Assembly (NCBI RefSeq): GCF_023684385.1
Contig: NZ_JAGSOJ010000001.1
Location: 1,573,146-1,637,145 of the forward strand
Source of the DNA: Oceanirhabdus seepicola
GTDB taxonomy: Bacteria > Bacillota > Clostridia > Clostridiales > Clostridiaceae
Direction of reading: 5' to 3'
Length of the DNA: 64,000 nt
In this document: positions 30,160 through 38,412 of the stretch, piece after piece
Position numbering within the stretch: position 1 is the first letter of the stretch
Layout: every line of letters starts with the position of its first letter
The notes under the pieces: model-generated
The model's input: only the letters and a program-made list of their open reading frames with translations
Databases searched by the model: none
Told to the model about the DNA's origin: nothing
Program-made: the position numbers and the translations under genes

Positions 30160-31401
30160 ATGCCTAATTATGATATTAATGATTATAAAGAAAATGACAT
30201 GGACAAGTTTTATTCAGAATTGATTGAGTATTCAAAAACATTGAACATTATAGACGCACATGAACATTTTGTTAGCGAACCAGAACATTTGAAACGCTAT
30301 CTAAGCTTTTATGATTATTTGGCTGCATATGTAAAAGGGGATTTGGCCAGTTCAGGAATGAATTATGGACTTTTAGATTATCCTAAAAACGAGGGACAAG
30401 CTATAGATTTATTCCGAAAAATTGAGCCATTTTGGCAATATATAAAATACAGTTCTTATGCCCGACCAGTATTGTTAGCTTTGAAAAAGTTCCATGATTG
30501 TGATGACTTAACTGAAGAAAATATAGTTAAGATTGGTCGAGAATTAAATGAACGTAATAAACCTGGTCATTTTGATGAAATATTCAATGCTACTAAAATT
30601 GAACTTATACTTAATCAGAGTACAACTGGAGAAAAAGCATTTGCTGATTCCAGATTCTGTTATGGAATACCTGATGAAGATGATTGTAGTATAAAACTTC
30701 GTAATTTTTTTGATAGTTGCCCTGAGGGAACATATGATGATTATATTAATATGATTGATAAGGAAATGGCTGAAGAGGTTAATAATGGAGCAATATTACA
30801 AAAGTTTTTTTCAGACGTTTTCATACATCCATTAGATAAAAAAGCTGCATTGTCAGATTTTGAAGACATTCGTAAGAACTCAAAAATGCCATGCAGCGCT
30901 GCCCTTTCTTCAGCAATTGCTCATGAAAAACTTGATTTATGTGCTAAATATAATATAGTTGCAGCAATTCATACAGGTGTATGGGGTGATATTACCAGGC
31001 TTTCACCGTCAATTATGTTTCCGGTTGTTAATGCACATTGGGGTACTGTTTTTGACATATATCATATGGGCATTCCATATGTTAGGGAATGTGCTTTTTT
31101 AGGTAAAAACTTTCCTCATGTCCATCTTAATTTATGTTGGAGTCACTGTGTCAGTGAACAAATGACAAAAAATATGATTAATGAATGGCTTGATTTAGTG
31201 CCAGTTAATAAGATTATCGGATTTGGTGGAGATGTTAACACATTGCCTGAGCAGGTATGGGGACAGTTAAATCATGCTCTTGAAAATCTATCTAGAGCGT
31301 TTGCATATAGAATTAAAATTGGGCGTATGGATCTTAACTATGCAAAATATGTGATGAAGCTTTGGTTATATGATAATCCAAAGCGTATATATAAGCTATA
31401 G
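30160..31401 (+). CDS. Amidohydrolase-family protein (TIM barrel)
   Basis: A 413-residue metal-dependent hydrolase or isomerase. The metal-binding HxH lies in NIIDAHEHF (near residue 35), with a further His in AIHTGVWGD and the last-strand Asp in IGFGGDVNT, the amidohydrolase-2/uronate isomerase pattern. GGGAGT precedes the ATG. The upstream double-MerR gene is on the same strand, and GH4 and RpiR genes are downstream on the other strand, so a sugar-related substrate is plausible but not shown. Confidence 0.8.
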   Translation: MPNYDINDYKENDMDKFYSELIEYSKTLNIIDAHEHFVSEPEHLKRYLSFYDYLAAYVKGDLASSGMNYGLLDYPKNEGQAIDLFRKIEPFWQYIKYSSYARPVLLALKKFHDCDDLTEENIVKIGRELNERNKPGHFDEIFNATKIELILNQSTTGEKAFADSRFCYGIPDEDDCSIKLRNFFDSCPEGTYDDYINMIDKEMAEEVNNGAILQKFFSDVFIHPLDKKAALSDFEDIRKNSKMPCSAALSSAIAHEKLDLCAKYNIVAAIHTGVWGDITRLSPSIMFPVVNAHWGTVFDIYHMGIPYVRECAFLGKNFPHVHLNLCWSHCVSEQMTKNMINEWLDLVPVNKIIGFGGDVNTLPEQVWGQLNHALENLSRAFAYRIKIGRMDLNYAKYVMKLWLYDNPKRIYKL

Positions 31402-31494
31402 ATTTTTAAAAACTATAATCCATAATTCATCATCTTTACAAAATAACAATAATATAAAGTTAAGATGGTTTTCATTTCTTCCCAAAACATGTAA

Positions 31495-31520
31495 TAAAGG
31501 AACTCTCTGGAGTTCCTTTA
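31495..31520. terminator. Hairpin between convergent amidohydrolase and GH4 genes
   Basis: TAAAGGAACTC (31495-31505) pairs perfectly with GAGTTCCTTTA (31510-31520). Neither side has a long T-run, so termination strength is uncertain. Confidence 0.5.
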
Positions 31521-31580
31521 AAATTCACTAATTTTTTTAGCCAATTTTGTAGCTACTACTAAATCATCTTGTATAGAATA

Positions 31581-33011
31581 TTAATTTCTCTTCTTGCCCT
31601 CTAAAAATTCTATTCTTTCCTCAAATTGTGGTAAATATTCTTTGTGTGCAACCAACATTTCATCTAAAATTGTTTGTGCTATTTTCCCACTCGGAACAAG
31701 TGGGTTAATTGTAAATGCTTGTAATGCAGTACTATAATCTCCTGTTACCGCTGCTTTAATAGTAGTTAACTCCATGTCTTTCATGTGTTGTAACAATCCT
31801 CTGCTTGAAGAGTCAAAGGATCCCCATGAAAGTGGAACTGGTCCATTAGAAGTAATGATAGAACTTACTTCAACAACTACATCATCTGGTAGGTCAGAGA
31901 TAGCACCATTATTTTTCGTACTTACTACCATATGACTACGCTTATCATTATATATAGAAGTAATTAACTCACATGCTGCATCAGAATAGTAAGCTCCTCC
32001 ACGTTTTGCAAGTTGTGGTGGTTTTATGCTTAAGTTAGGATCTTTGTAAAGCTCAAATAATTCTGCTTCAGTACGTTTTACTACTTCTGCTCGAGTTTCA
32101 CCTTTCTCAAAGGCTTCTAACTCTTCTTTTAACATATCATCTGTAATATAGTAATATCTATGATACATACATGGAATAATCCCAAGATTACGTACTTGAT
32201 CTGCTAAAAATCCAATATTCGGGATATTTTGAACTCCAGCTTTTTGTTCAACATCTTCATCAATATTATTGTTTGGATTTATTGGACTCATGATTCCTTC
32301 TAATGCCTTCACCATTGCTTCAGGTGATGTGTATGCAGCTTCAATTACATCTTTAGTCTTTTCTTCTCCTGATTTATCCCATACTCGATGCCAATGGAAA
32401 TGATTTAGCCCTCCAAAACGGAAGAATAAATCTTCCTCTTTATCTTTTAAAGCTCCTGCTGCAATTTTGCTACACATAATAGGTACATTACATAAGCCTA
32501 CTACTTTATCCCAATTTCCATAACGAATAACTGCTTCAGTTACCATTCCAGACGGATTTGTGAAGTTAACTAACCATGCCTTTGGACAAAGCTCCTTCAT
32601 ATCTTCCACAATATCTAATATAACAGGGATTGTACGAAATGCCTTAAACATCCCTCCTGCACCATTTGTTTCTTGTCCAATAATTCCATGAGATAAAGGA
32701 ATTCTCTCATCCTTAATACGGGCATCTAATAAACCTACTCGAAGTTGAGTAGAAACAAAATCTGCATCCTTTAGTGCTTCACGACGATCTAATGTTAAAT
32801 GAACATCCCAATCTAACCCTGCTGCTTTAACCATTCTCTTTGCCAGAGCACCAACAATTTCTAGCTTTTCCCTCCCAGCTTCAATATCTACTAACCATAG
32901 TTCTTTGATTGGTAATTCATCTTTTCTCTTTATAAAACCTTCTATTAATTCTGGTGTATAACTTGATCCACCACCAATAGTTACTATTTTCAAATTCTTC
33001 TTCATATTCAT
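31581..33011 (-). CDS. 6-phospho-beta-glucosidase, glycoside hydrolase family 4
   Basis: A 476-residue NAD- and Mn-dependent hydrolase. The dinucleotide site is VTIGGGSSYTPELIEG. Metal ligands are expected in GLCNVPI and in NHFHWHRV. NFTNPSGMVTEAV matches the family substrate loop. GH4 enzymes of this branch (LicH/CelF-like) cleave 6-phospho-beta-glucosides by an oxidation-elimination route. The start is the ATG at 33011 with AAAGG five bases ahead. It lies downstream of the RpiR regulator on the same strand but behind a hairpin, so it is separately controlled. It is functionally parallel to the GH1 enzyme at 22605. Confidence 0.92.
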   Translation of the reverse strand: MNMKKNLKIVTIGGGSSYTPELIEGFIKRKDELPIKELWLVDIEAGREKLEIVGALAKRMVKAAGLDWDVHLTLDRREALKDADFVSTQLRVGLLDARIKDERIPLSHGIIGQETNGAGGMFKAFRTIPVILDIVEDMKELCPKAWLVNFTNPSGMVTEAVIRYGNWDKVVGLCNVPIMCSKIAAGALKDKEEDLFFRFGGLNHFHWHRVWDKSGEEKTKDVIEAAYTSPEAMVKALEGIMSPINPNNNIDEDVEQKAGVQNIPNIGFLADQVRNLGIIPCMYHRYYYITDDMLKEELEAFEKGETRAEVVKRTEAELFELYKDPNLSIKPPQLAKRGGAYYSDAACELITSIYNDKRSHMVVSTKNNGAISDLPDDVVVEVSSIITSNGPVPLSWGSFDSSSRGLLQHMKDMELTTIKAAVTGDYSTALQAFTINPLVPSGKIAQTILDEMLVAHKEYLPQFEERIEFLEGKKRN

Positions 33012-33140
33012 CACGACCTTTCTATAATTATTATAATTGAAACTATTAATCATTAGAATATTCATAGCGCTTATAGTCACAAAGAGGATTGTTTAGTTAC
33101 ATGTTCCACCTAAAAAACAAAGTGTTTTTTTTACAAGAAT

Positions 33141-33170
33141 AAACCCCCTTAAAATTTTATAAGGAGGTTT
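33141..33170 (-). terminator. Hairpin after the RpiR gene
   Basis: On the minus strand AAACCTCCTTA pairs with TAAGGGGGTTT (wobble pairs included) and is followed by ATTCTTG. It lies 29 bases past the RpiR stop. Confidence 0.5.
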
Positions 33171-33198
33171 ATTAACACTCTGAAGTTGTTTTTATACT

Positions 33199-33942
33199 TT
33201 ACTTTTTTAGTATGGTTAATTTAGCTAAAGCTTCAATTATATACATTGCTGGAATTTGTGAAGTTATATCTACTTTGCCCCATGAATTCTTATAGGCTAA
33301 CTCTCTTTGTATATAATATGAAATATTATAATCTGACATTTTCGCTAAGGTGCTATTCTTACTATTAGTGATAGAAACTACAGTGGCCTTACTTCTTTTC
33401 AAAATTTCAGAATTATGGATTAGCATTTCAATCTCACCTTCAACAGATAAGGTAATTATTATTGTTTCACTTGGAACTTCAAGGTTTATTGGAAACATTG
33501 GATTGTTAATCCCTGTAGAAAAAATCCCAACATTACAAAAATAGCGACTAGCATAATCAGCAATTATTCCTGAATTGCCTACACCTAAAAAAATAACATG
33601 TTTCTTTGATGCTATAATTGATGCAATTTCATCAAGCTGATTTTGAAAGGCTTCCGTATTTGCTCTTTGTAAAAAATCCACGACTATTGAAGAATCATAT
33701 GTTTTGGGGTGATTCTTACTCTTCTCTGCTTCAAGCTTATATCTCACTTTGAATTCAGAAAATCCATCACAATTTAATTTCCTACAAAATCTAGTGATAG
33801 TAGTAGTTGAAACATGAGCTTCATTAGCCACCTCTCTAATGGTCATATAAGCAATTTTTTCACTATTTTTTAATATAAAATTATAAATCTCATAATCTAA
33901 ATCACTAAACTGGCTTAAAGCTTGGTTAGAAAATAAACTCAC
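33199..33942 (-). CDS. RpiR/MurR-family sugar-phosphate regulator
   Basis: A 247-residue regulator with an N-terminal RpiR helix-turn-helix (MTIREVANEAHVSTTTITRF, then CRKL) and a C-terminal SIS sugar-phosphate-binding domain (about 105-245; HVIFLGVGNSGIIADYASRY). It senses a phosphosugar and most likely controls the GH4 gene 187 bases downstream on the same strand. The start is a GTG with AAGGCGG nine bases ahead. No sugar transporter is next to it. Confidence 0.88.
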   Translation of the reverse strand: MSLFSNQALSQFSDLDYEIYNFILKNSEKIAYMTIREVANEAHVSTTTITRFCRKLNCDGFSEFKVRYKLEAEKSKNHPKTYDSSIVVDFLQRANTEAFQNQLDEIASIIASKKHVIFLGVGNSGIIADYASRYFCNVGIFSTGINNPMFPINLEVPSETIIITLSVEGEIEMLIHNSEILKRSKATVVSITNSKNSTLAKMSDYNISYYIQRELAYKNSWGKVDITSQIPAMYIIEALAKLTILKK

Positions 33943-34140
33943 AGTGTATCACCGCCTTCTCAACATTATAAAATATAAAATATTAAAAAACAAGTTTCTA
34001 TCAAAGGAGTTATTCGCAGAGGAAAAAAGCTTACAAATAGTACTACATAAAAATTTAATAATATGCTCAATTTTGATTTTAATACGTTTTTCCAAATCAA
34101 TGATAAAATTAAATCTTTTTTAATGTGTATATATTAAAAT

Positions 34141-34178
34141 AACCCACGAAAATCCAAATTTTAGATTTTCGTGGGTTT
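34141..34178 (-). terminator. Terminator of the VOC gene
   Basis: A perfect 14-bp stem (34141-34154 with 34164-34177, AACCCACGAAAATC) is followed on the minus strand by ATTTTAAT, 22 bases past the stop. Confidence 0.8.
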
Positions 34179-34199
34179 CAATGGTGGAGGCGAATGGCA

Positions 34200-34571
34200 T
34201 TAAACTCCAAATCCCTCAATCAATTCAATCTCAACACCATTAGGATCTTTTATAAAAACAAATTTTTCTCCGCTTGGAACCTCAATAGGTCCTCTAATAA
34301 TCTCAATATCTTTTTCCCTTAATCTTTTTAACACTTCATTTAAATCTTCAACATTAAATCCAATTGATACCAATGCCCCTTCATTAACTTCATGCATATG
34401 ATTATTTTCTATCAGTTCAATTAATCCCTTTTCTTCATCTTTCAAAAAAACAATATTAACGCCTTCTTGCGGACTAAATCTTCTTACTTCAAAAAGTCCA
34501 AATGCATTTTTATAAAACTCTACTGATTCCTCTAAGTTTTTTACATGTACTGTAATAAATCCAACTTTCAT
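34200..34571 (-). CDS. VOC-superfamily (glyoxalase I-like) protein
   Basis: A 123-residue single VOC module: FITVHVKNLEESVEFYKNAF at the start and KFVFIKDPNGVEIELIEG at the end. The metal-binding positions (His near residue 8, Glu near 115) are consistent with glyoxalase I or a related dioxygenase/resistance fold. GGAGGGG precedes the ATG. It stands as a single gene with its own promoter covered by a long dyad (34671-34725), so it is probably inducible. The substrate is not determinable. Confidence 0.85.
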   Translation of the reverse strand: MKVGFITVHVKNLEESVEFYKNAFGLFEVRRFSPQEGVNIVFLKDEEKGLIELIENNHMHEVNEGALVSIGFNVEDLNEVLKRLREKDIEIIRGPIEVPSGEKFVFIKDPNGVEIELIEGFGV

Positions 34572-34670
34572 TGTTACCCCTCCCCATATTTAATGCTTTG
34601 ATTATTTTTAAAATTGCAGCTATATACTTTCAAAATAAGTCTTTTCCCAGAAATAAATCTGTATTAAGAT

Positions 34671-34725
34671 TAGTTGCAACCGAAACTAATCTCAGTATAT
34701 AATAAATTAGTTTCGATTGCAACTA
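34671..34725 (-). promoter_or_regulatory. Promoter of the VOC gene embedded in a 20-bp dyad
   Basis: Arms 34671-34690 and 34706-34725 are inverted copies with one mismatch. Each arm is itself TTAGTT-N8-AACTA, the look of a MarR-type half-operator pair. On the minus strand TTGCAA (34717-34722), 17 bases, TATACT (34694-34699) gives a promoter lying between and within the arms. A repressor bound here would block RNA polymerase; none is encoded next to it. Confidence 0.65.
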
Positions 34726-34749
34726 CATAAGTTTATTACTATTTTTGAC

Positions 34750-34837
34750 TTGACTCCTATAAATTAACTTTTTATAATATTAGAAGTGAAAATGATAAAA
34801 TAATAGGTAGTCTCTAAAAAGACTACCTTGAGCTTTT
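34750..34837 (+). promoter_or_regulatory. Orphan plus-strand promoter and hairpin, possible short RNA
   Basis: TTGACT (34750-34755), 17 bases, TATAAT (34773-34778) is a near-perfect promoter. The predicted transcript from about 34785 holds only ATG-ATA-AAA-TAA (34792-34803) and then a hairpin AGGTAGTC/GACTACCT (34805-34828) with TGAGCTTTTT. No gene follows on this strand. It may be an RNA of about 50 nt or a relic. The hairpin could also end the minus-strand gene at 34887. Confidence 0.5.
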
Positions 34838-34886
34838 TCAACGCCTGAAATTCTTAAGACAAAAAACAGAACCATTTTTATTCTCT

Positions 34887-35219
34887 TTAAACTAATAATG
34901 GACTTCTTGTTTCATTATACTCTTCAAACCACTCAATAAGCTGATTTAGAAGTTCAATATTTACTTTATGCATTTCTATTACAGGTGTTCCTTTAATTAC
35001 ATCATCATGGTCATCAACAATTACTTCAAGAACAATCTTATTATTATTTTCACCAACAATAATCAAACCAGTTTTTTCATTCTTTTTGCACTTAAAATCA
35101 ACTACCTGAGTTACAGGATTAGTCTCCAAGCCTCTGATTTCACTTACCTCTATAAACTCAGACAAGTTTTCTCTTAGCCTTTCTAATATCTCCACAAATG
35201 TACTTCTCTCGTATCTCAT
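34887..35219 (-). CDS. Conserved-looking small protein of unknown function
   Basis: I do not recognise this 110-residue soluble protein. It is acidic, with predicted helices at both ends (FVEILERLRENLSEFIEVSE; LNQLIEWFEEYNE) and a beta-rich centre (KTGLIIVGENNNKIVLEVIV). There is no signal peptide, membrane segment or metal motif. GGAGG lies nine bases before the ATG, so expression is likely. It is a single gene between VOC and the divergent Xre gene, with no informative neighbour. Confidence 0.75.
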   Translation of the reverse strand: MRYERSTFVEILERLRENLSEFIEVSEIRGLETNPVTQVVDFKCKKNEKTGLIIVGENNNKIVLEVIVDDHDDVIKGTPVIEMHKVNIELLNQLIEWFEEYNETRSPLLV

Positions 35220-35463
35220 TTATAATCAACCTCCATACAATATCTTGTTTGTAAGATGTCCATTTACTTAATTTTATATGCAAAAAATAATTTCTCTTTT
35301 TATTTATGATGCTATTCTTTCAAATAAGTTTTAAAAAAAATAGCATAAAGAATAATATGAGACGATTAAAATACAATATTAATGCAAACTTGTATATTAT
35401 AGCTGTTTAGCATATAAAATTATCTTTAAGAGCCATAATGTATTGTAATTTTTTATAAAACTA

Positions 35464-35506
35464 TTTACAATAGTACCCTTATAGTGTAAAATTACACTAT
35501 AAGGGT
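35464..35506 (+). promoter_or_regulatory. Promoter with overlapping palindromic operator before the Xre gene
   Basis: TTTACA (35464-35469), 17 bases, TAAAAT (35487-35492) forms a promoter. A perfect 15-bp inverted repeat (ACCCTTATAGTGTAA at 35475-35489, its complement at 35492-35506) covers the -10 and start point, as expected for autorepression by the Xre protein. The same repeat is followed by GTTTTTT, so an attenuator hairpin is the alternative. The rest of 35220-35562 is empty. Confidence 0.6.
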
Positions 35507-35562
35507 GTTTTTTACTCTTTAGAAATTTAATAAGTAAATCATATTTAAAAGGTGGAACTTTT

Positions 35563-36012
35563 ATGACAAGAAATGAATTTATAAAAAAAGTTGATGAAAA
35601 GGTTAAACTTATAAGAAACGAAAAAGGATACACACAAGATAAAATGGCACAGATACTTGGAATATCAAAAAAAACTTTAGTACAAGTTGAAAAAGAAAGA
35701 GGTAGTTTGGGTTGGGCAGTTGCTATAGCAGTATGTGTTATCTTCAAGAACAGTGAAATATTAGAATTAACTTTTGGAGGAGATATAGAAGATATAATTC
35801 GGTCATTATCCTCTGAAAATAATGATAATAAATACACTTCAACACTTGGAGGAAAGCTTTGGTGGAAGGATATTCAGACTAAAAATGGTTATACAGTTCA
35901 ACAAAATGTAATATCAAATCATTACAGAATTTTAGATAGTAATAATCTAAGAGTGAGTTATTCCTTTGAAGTTGAATACATAAATAAAAGATTTAATGAA
36001 CTTGCTGATTAA
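35563..36012 (+). CDS. Xre-family transcriptional regulator
   Basis: A 149-residue protein with an N-terminal Cro/C1 helix-turn-helix (KVKLIRNEKGYTQDKMAQIL followed by GISKKTL; about 10-70) of the short YozG-like kind, and an uncharacterised C-terminal part (about 85-149; LGGKLWWKDIQTKNGYTVQQ). GGTGG lies before the ATG. It is followed 35 bases later by a four-TM protein, a pairing common for Xre-controlled membrane stress or drug-response genes. It probably represses its own promoter through the palindrome at 35475-35506. Confidence 0.85.
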   Translation: MTRNEFIKKVDEKVKLIRNEKGYTQDKMAQILGISKKTLVQVEKERGSLGWAVAIAVCVIFKNSEILELTFGGDIEDIIRSLSSENNDNKYTSTLGGKLWWKDIQTKNGYTVQQNVISNHYRILDSNNLRVSYSFEVEYINKRFNELAD

Positions 36013-36047
36013 AAATATAAAATAACATAATTCAAGGAGCGTTTTAT

Positions 36048-36407
36048 ATGAAAAATGAAAAAACAAAGGACAAAATTATTTATGGTTCTATATTAACAAT
36101 ATCTTTATATTGCATAATATCTGCAATCATTCACCCTATAGTATGGGAAATGATAGCCTTAATCATTTTACCTATATTATATTTGGGAGTAATAAGGATA
36201 GGTGATTTTAAAATAAGGTCAATTATAACTAAAATATTATCAGTTATATATGGAATTGTTTCAGTATTTATGTTTGTAATATGTCTCATTTCTGGATTTG
36301 TAGAAAATGGTACTCTTAATGTTGCTATCAAAAACATAGGTTTAAATAGTCCATTAATATTAGGTTTCCTAATATTATCAGTATTTGTTTATAAAAAGAA
36401 AGAATAA
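36048..36407 (+). CDS. Small membrane protein with four predicted segments
   Basis: The 119-residue hydrophobic protein has segments at about 11-28, 31-50, 61-82 and 95-113 (for example YGSILTISLYCIISAIIHPI and SPLILGFLILSVFVYK). No known motif is seen. AAGGAG precedes the ATG, and it is co-directional with and close to the Xre gene, forming a two-gene operon. Function unknown; a membrane partner of the regulator's response is likely from context. Confidence 0.75.
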   Translation: MKNEKTKDKIIYGSILTISLYCIISAIIHPIVWEMIALIILPILYLGVIRIGDFKIRSIITKILSVIYGIVSVFMFVICLISGFVENGTLNVAIKNIGLNSPLILGFLILSVFVYKKKE

Positions 36408-36412
36408 AAAAC

Positions 36413-36449
36413 AACTTGCTATTTTAATGTTAAATAGCAAGTTATTTCT
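36413..36449 (+). terminator. Terminator of the Xre operon
   Basis: AACTTGCTATTT (36413-36424) pairs perfectly with AAATAGCAAGTT (36432-36443), followed by ATTTCT, five bases past the stop codon. Confidence 0.65.
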
Positions 36450-36532
36450 AATGTTATTTATTAAATTTGCACCTTAATAAGAAGCCGTTGCTGAAAAAAA
36501 GTACCTTTTAATTATATTCTATTAAACTACGT

Positions 36533-37516
36533 TTAAATCTCTATATATTTATATTGATTTTTTCCATTCTCCTTAGCCTTATAAAGCATTTCATCTGCGT
36601 GCTTTATAATTCCTTCCATATTCATATGATTCTTTGGAAAAATAGATGCAATACCCATACTTACTGTAACATATCCATTTGCATCATTATTCTCATGTTT
36701 TATGCTTAATTCTTTAAGTTTATTATTGATTCTATCCGCAATAATAATTGCCCCATCCAACGATGTATTAGGCAGTACAACCAAAAACTCCTCTCCCCCA
36801 TATCTTCCAGCAAAATCCTCTGATCGCCCAAGAGTTCCTTTTATACTACTAGCTACCTTTTTAAGTACTTCATCCCCCTGAATATGACCATACATATCGT
36901 TGTACTTCTTAAAATTATCAAGATCCAACATTATCACTGATAATGGCATTTCATATCTACTGCAGTTTCTCCAATGCATTTTAAGCATACGATCAATTCC
37001 TCTACGGTTATATGTCCCTGTTAGAAAATCTTCTAAACTAATATCCTCTAACTTACACTTCTCTTCTTTCAAGTTTGTCAATTCAACAATCTTATTCTCC
37101 AACTCTTCAGCAATATCTTCGATTAATCTTCTTTGCAAATATAGTTCTTTAAAAATATTTACTTTGCTTCTTAATATCAATGGATCTATAGGCTTAAATA
37201 AATAATCAACAGCTCCTACCTCATAGCCCTTAAATATAGATTTTTTTTCCTTGCTAATTGCAGTGACAAAAATAATTGGTATTTTCTTCGTTTTCTCAAT
37301 TTTTCTGAGAAGCTCAGCTGTTTGGAATCCATCTAAACCTGGCATCTGAACATCCATTAAAATAACTGCAAAAGAATGACTTGAACATAGCTTCAATGCC
37401 TCTTCCCCTGACATAGCATTAATCAGATTTAAATCCTCATCAGTTAGAACACTTTCCATAACCAAGTGATTTTCTTTTAAATCATCCACAATTAAGATAT
37501 CTACTTTTTGTCTCAT
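36533..37516 (-). CDS. Response regulator with diguanylate cyclase output (REC-GGDEF)
   Basis: A 327-residue protein. The receiver domain (about 5-125) has acidic pocket LIVDDLKEN and phospho-acceptor VILMDVQMPGLDG. A coiled linker is followed by a GGDEF domain with active-site RYGGEEF. An RSED sequence five residues upstream matches the RxxD inhibitory site, so cyclic di-GMP feedback is expected. It makes cyclic di-GMP when phosphorylated. AGGAG lies eight bases before the ATG at 37516. It is the last gene of the kinase-CheR-GGDEF operon and the likely output of the hybrid kinase. Confidence 0.93.
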   Translation of the reverse strand: MRQKVDILIVDDLKENHLVMESVLTDEDLNLINAMSGEEALKLCSSHSFAVILMDVQMPGLDGFQTAELLRKIEKTKKIPIIFVTAISKEKKSIFKGYEVGAVDYLFKPIDPLILRSKVNIFKELYLQRRLIEDIAEELENKIVELTNLKEEKCKLEDISLEDFLTGTYNRRGIDRMLKMHWRNCSRYEMPLSVIMLDLDNFKKYNDMYGHIQGDEVLKKVASSIKGTLGRSEDFAGRYGGEEFLVVLPNTSLDGAIIIADRINNKLKELSIKHENNDANGYVTVSMGIASIFPKNHMNMEGIIKHADEMLYKAKENGKNQYKYIEI

Positions 37517-37557
37517 ATTCATATCTCCTGTACATTTTTTATATACCTATAGTATCC

Positions 37558-38412
37558 CTACAAATTCAATCCTTGAAATTTTTTCCTATACACTTTACTC
37601 ATTTCATCATACACTTCAAAATTTATCATAGTATTTGAATTCTTCAAAGTCTCTTTTGACCCAAGACATAGTATACCACCTTTGGGAAGACTTTCATCAA
37701 ATAAATTCAAAACTTTATTCTGAAGCTCTTTATTAAAATATATCAAAACATTCCTACAGATAATTACATTCATTTCACCAAAAACCTGGTCAACAACTAG
37801 ATTATGTTCATTAAACATAATATGTTTTTTTAATGATTGATTAATAATAGCAGACTCATATTTAGCAATGTAATAATCAGAGAAGTCTTTCTTCCCTCCG
37901 GCTTCAATGTAATTCCTTGTATAATCTTTAATGGACTCCATTGAAAATATTCCTTCTTCTGCCTTCTTCAAAACCTTTTCATTAAAATCTGTGGCATAAA
38001 TCTGGCATCTCTCTAAGAGGCCTTCTTCCTTGAGCAATATTGCCATTGAATAAACCTCTTCTCCAGTAGAACAACCTGCATGCCAAATCTTAAGTCGCGG
38101 ATATGTCATTAAGTACGGAACCACTTCTTTTCTAAAGTATAAGAAAAACTCTGGATCTCTGAACATCTCTGTGACATTTATAGAGAACTCAGAAAGCATT
38201 TCCAAGAAGAACAATTCATCATATATAACTCTATGCTGCATCTCAGAAATACTTGAGAAGTTATCTCTCACTTTTTTACTTAATATTCTTCGTTTTATAT
38301 GAGCTCGAGAATAATCCCTGAAATCATAATCATATTTTTGAAATATTGCTTCCAAAAATAATTGTATCTCTATATCCTCATTATCTAATATTACATCATT
38401 TTTACTTATCAC
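37558..38412 (-). CDS. CheR-type protein methyltransferase
   Basis: A 284-residue SAM-dependent glutamate methyltransferase. An N-terminal all-alpha domain (about 12-75; YDFRDYSRAHIKRRI) precedes a catalytic domain with SAM motif IWHAGCSTGEEVYSMAI and VIICRNVLIYFNKE, both classic for CheR. The start is the GTG at 38412, which overlaps the kinase stop as GTGA and has AAGGTG eight bases upstream. Its target may be the chemoreceptor-like membrane sensor of the adjoining kinase rather than a flagellar receptor, since no cheB, cheA or cheW gene is nearby. Confidence 0.9.
   Translation of the reverse strand: MISKNDVILDNEDIEIQLFLEAIFQKYDYDFRDYSRAHIKRRILSKKVRDNFSSISEMQHRVIYDELFFLEMLSEFSINVTEMFRDPEFFLYFRKEVVPYLMTYPRLKIWHAGCSTGEEVYSMAILLKEEGLLERCQIYATDFNEKVLKKAEEGIFSMESIKDYTRNYIEAGGKKDFSDYYIAKYESAIINQSLKKHIMFNEHNLVVDQVFGEMNVIICRNVLIYFNKELQNKVLNLFDESLPKGGILCLGSKETLKNSNTMINFEVYDEMSKVYRKKFQGLNL

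Noticed and set aside
35397..35837. 146-codon minus-strand frame
   Set aside because: It overlaps the Xre gene antisense and crosses its operator; no ribosome site.
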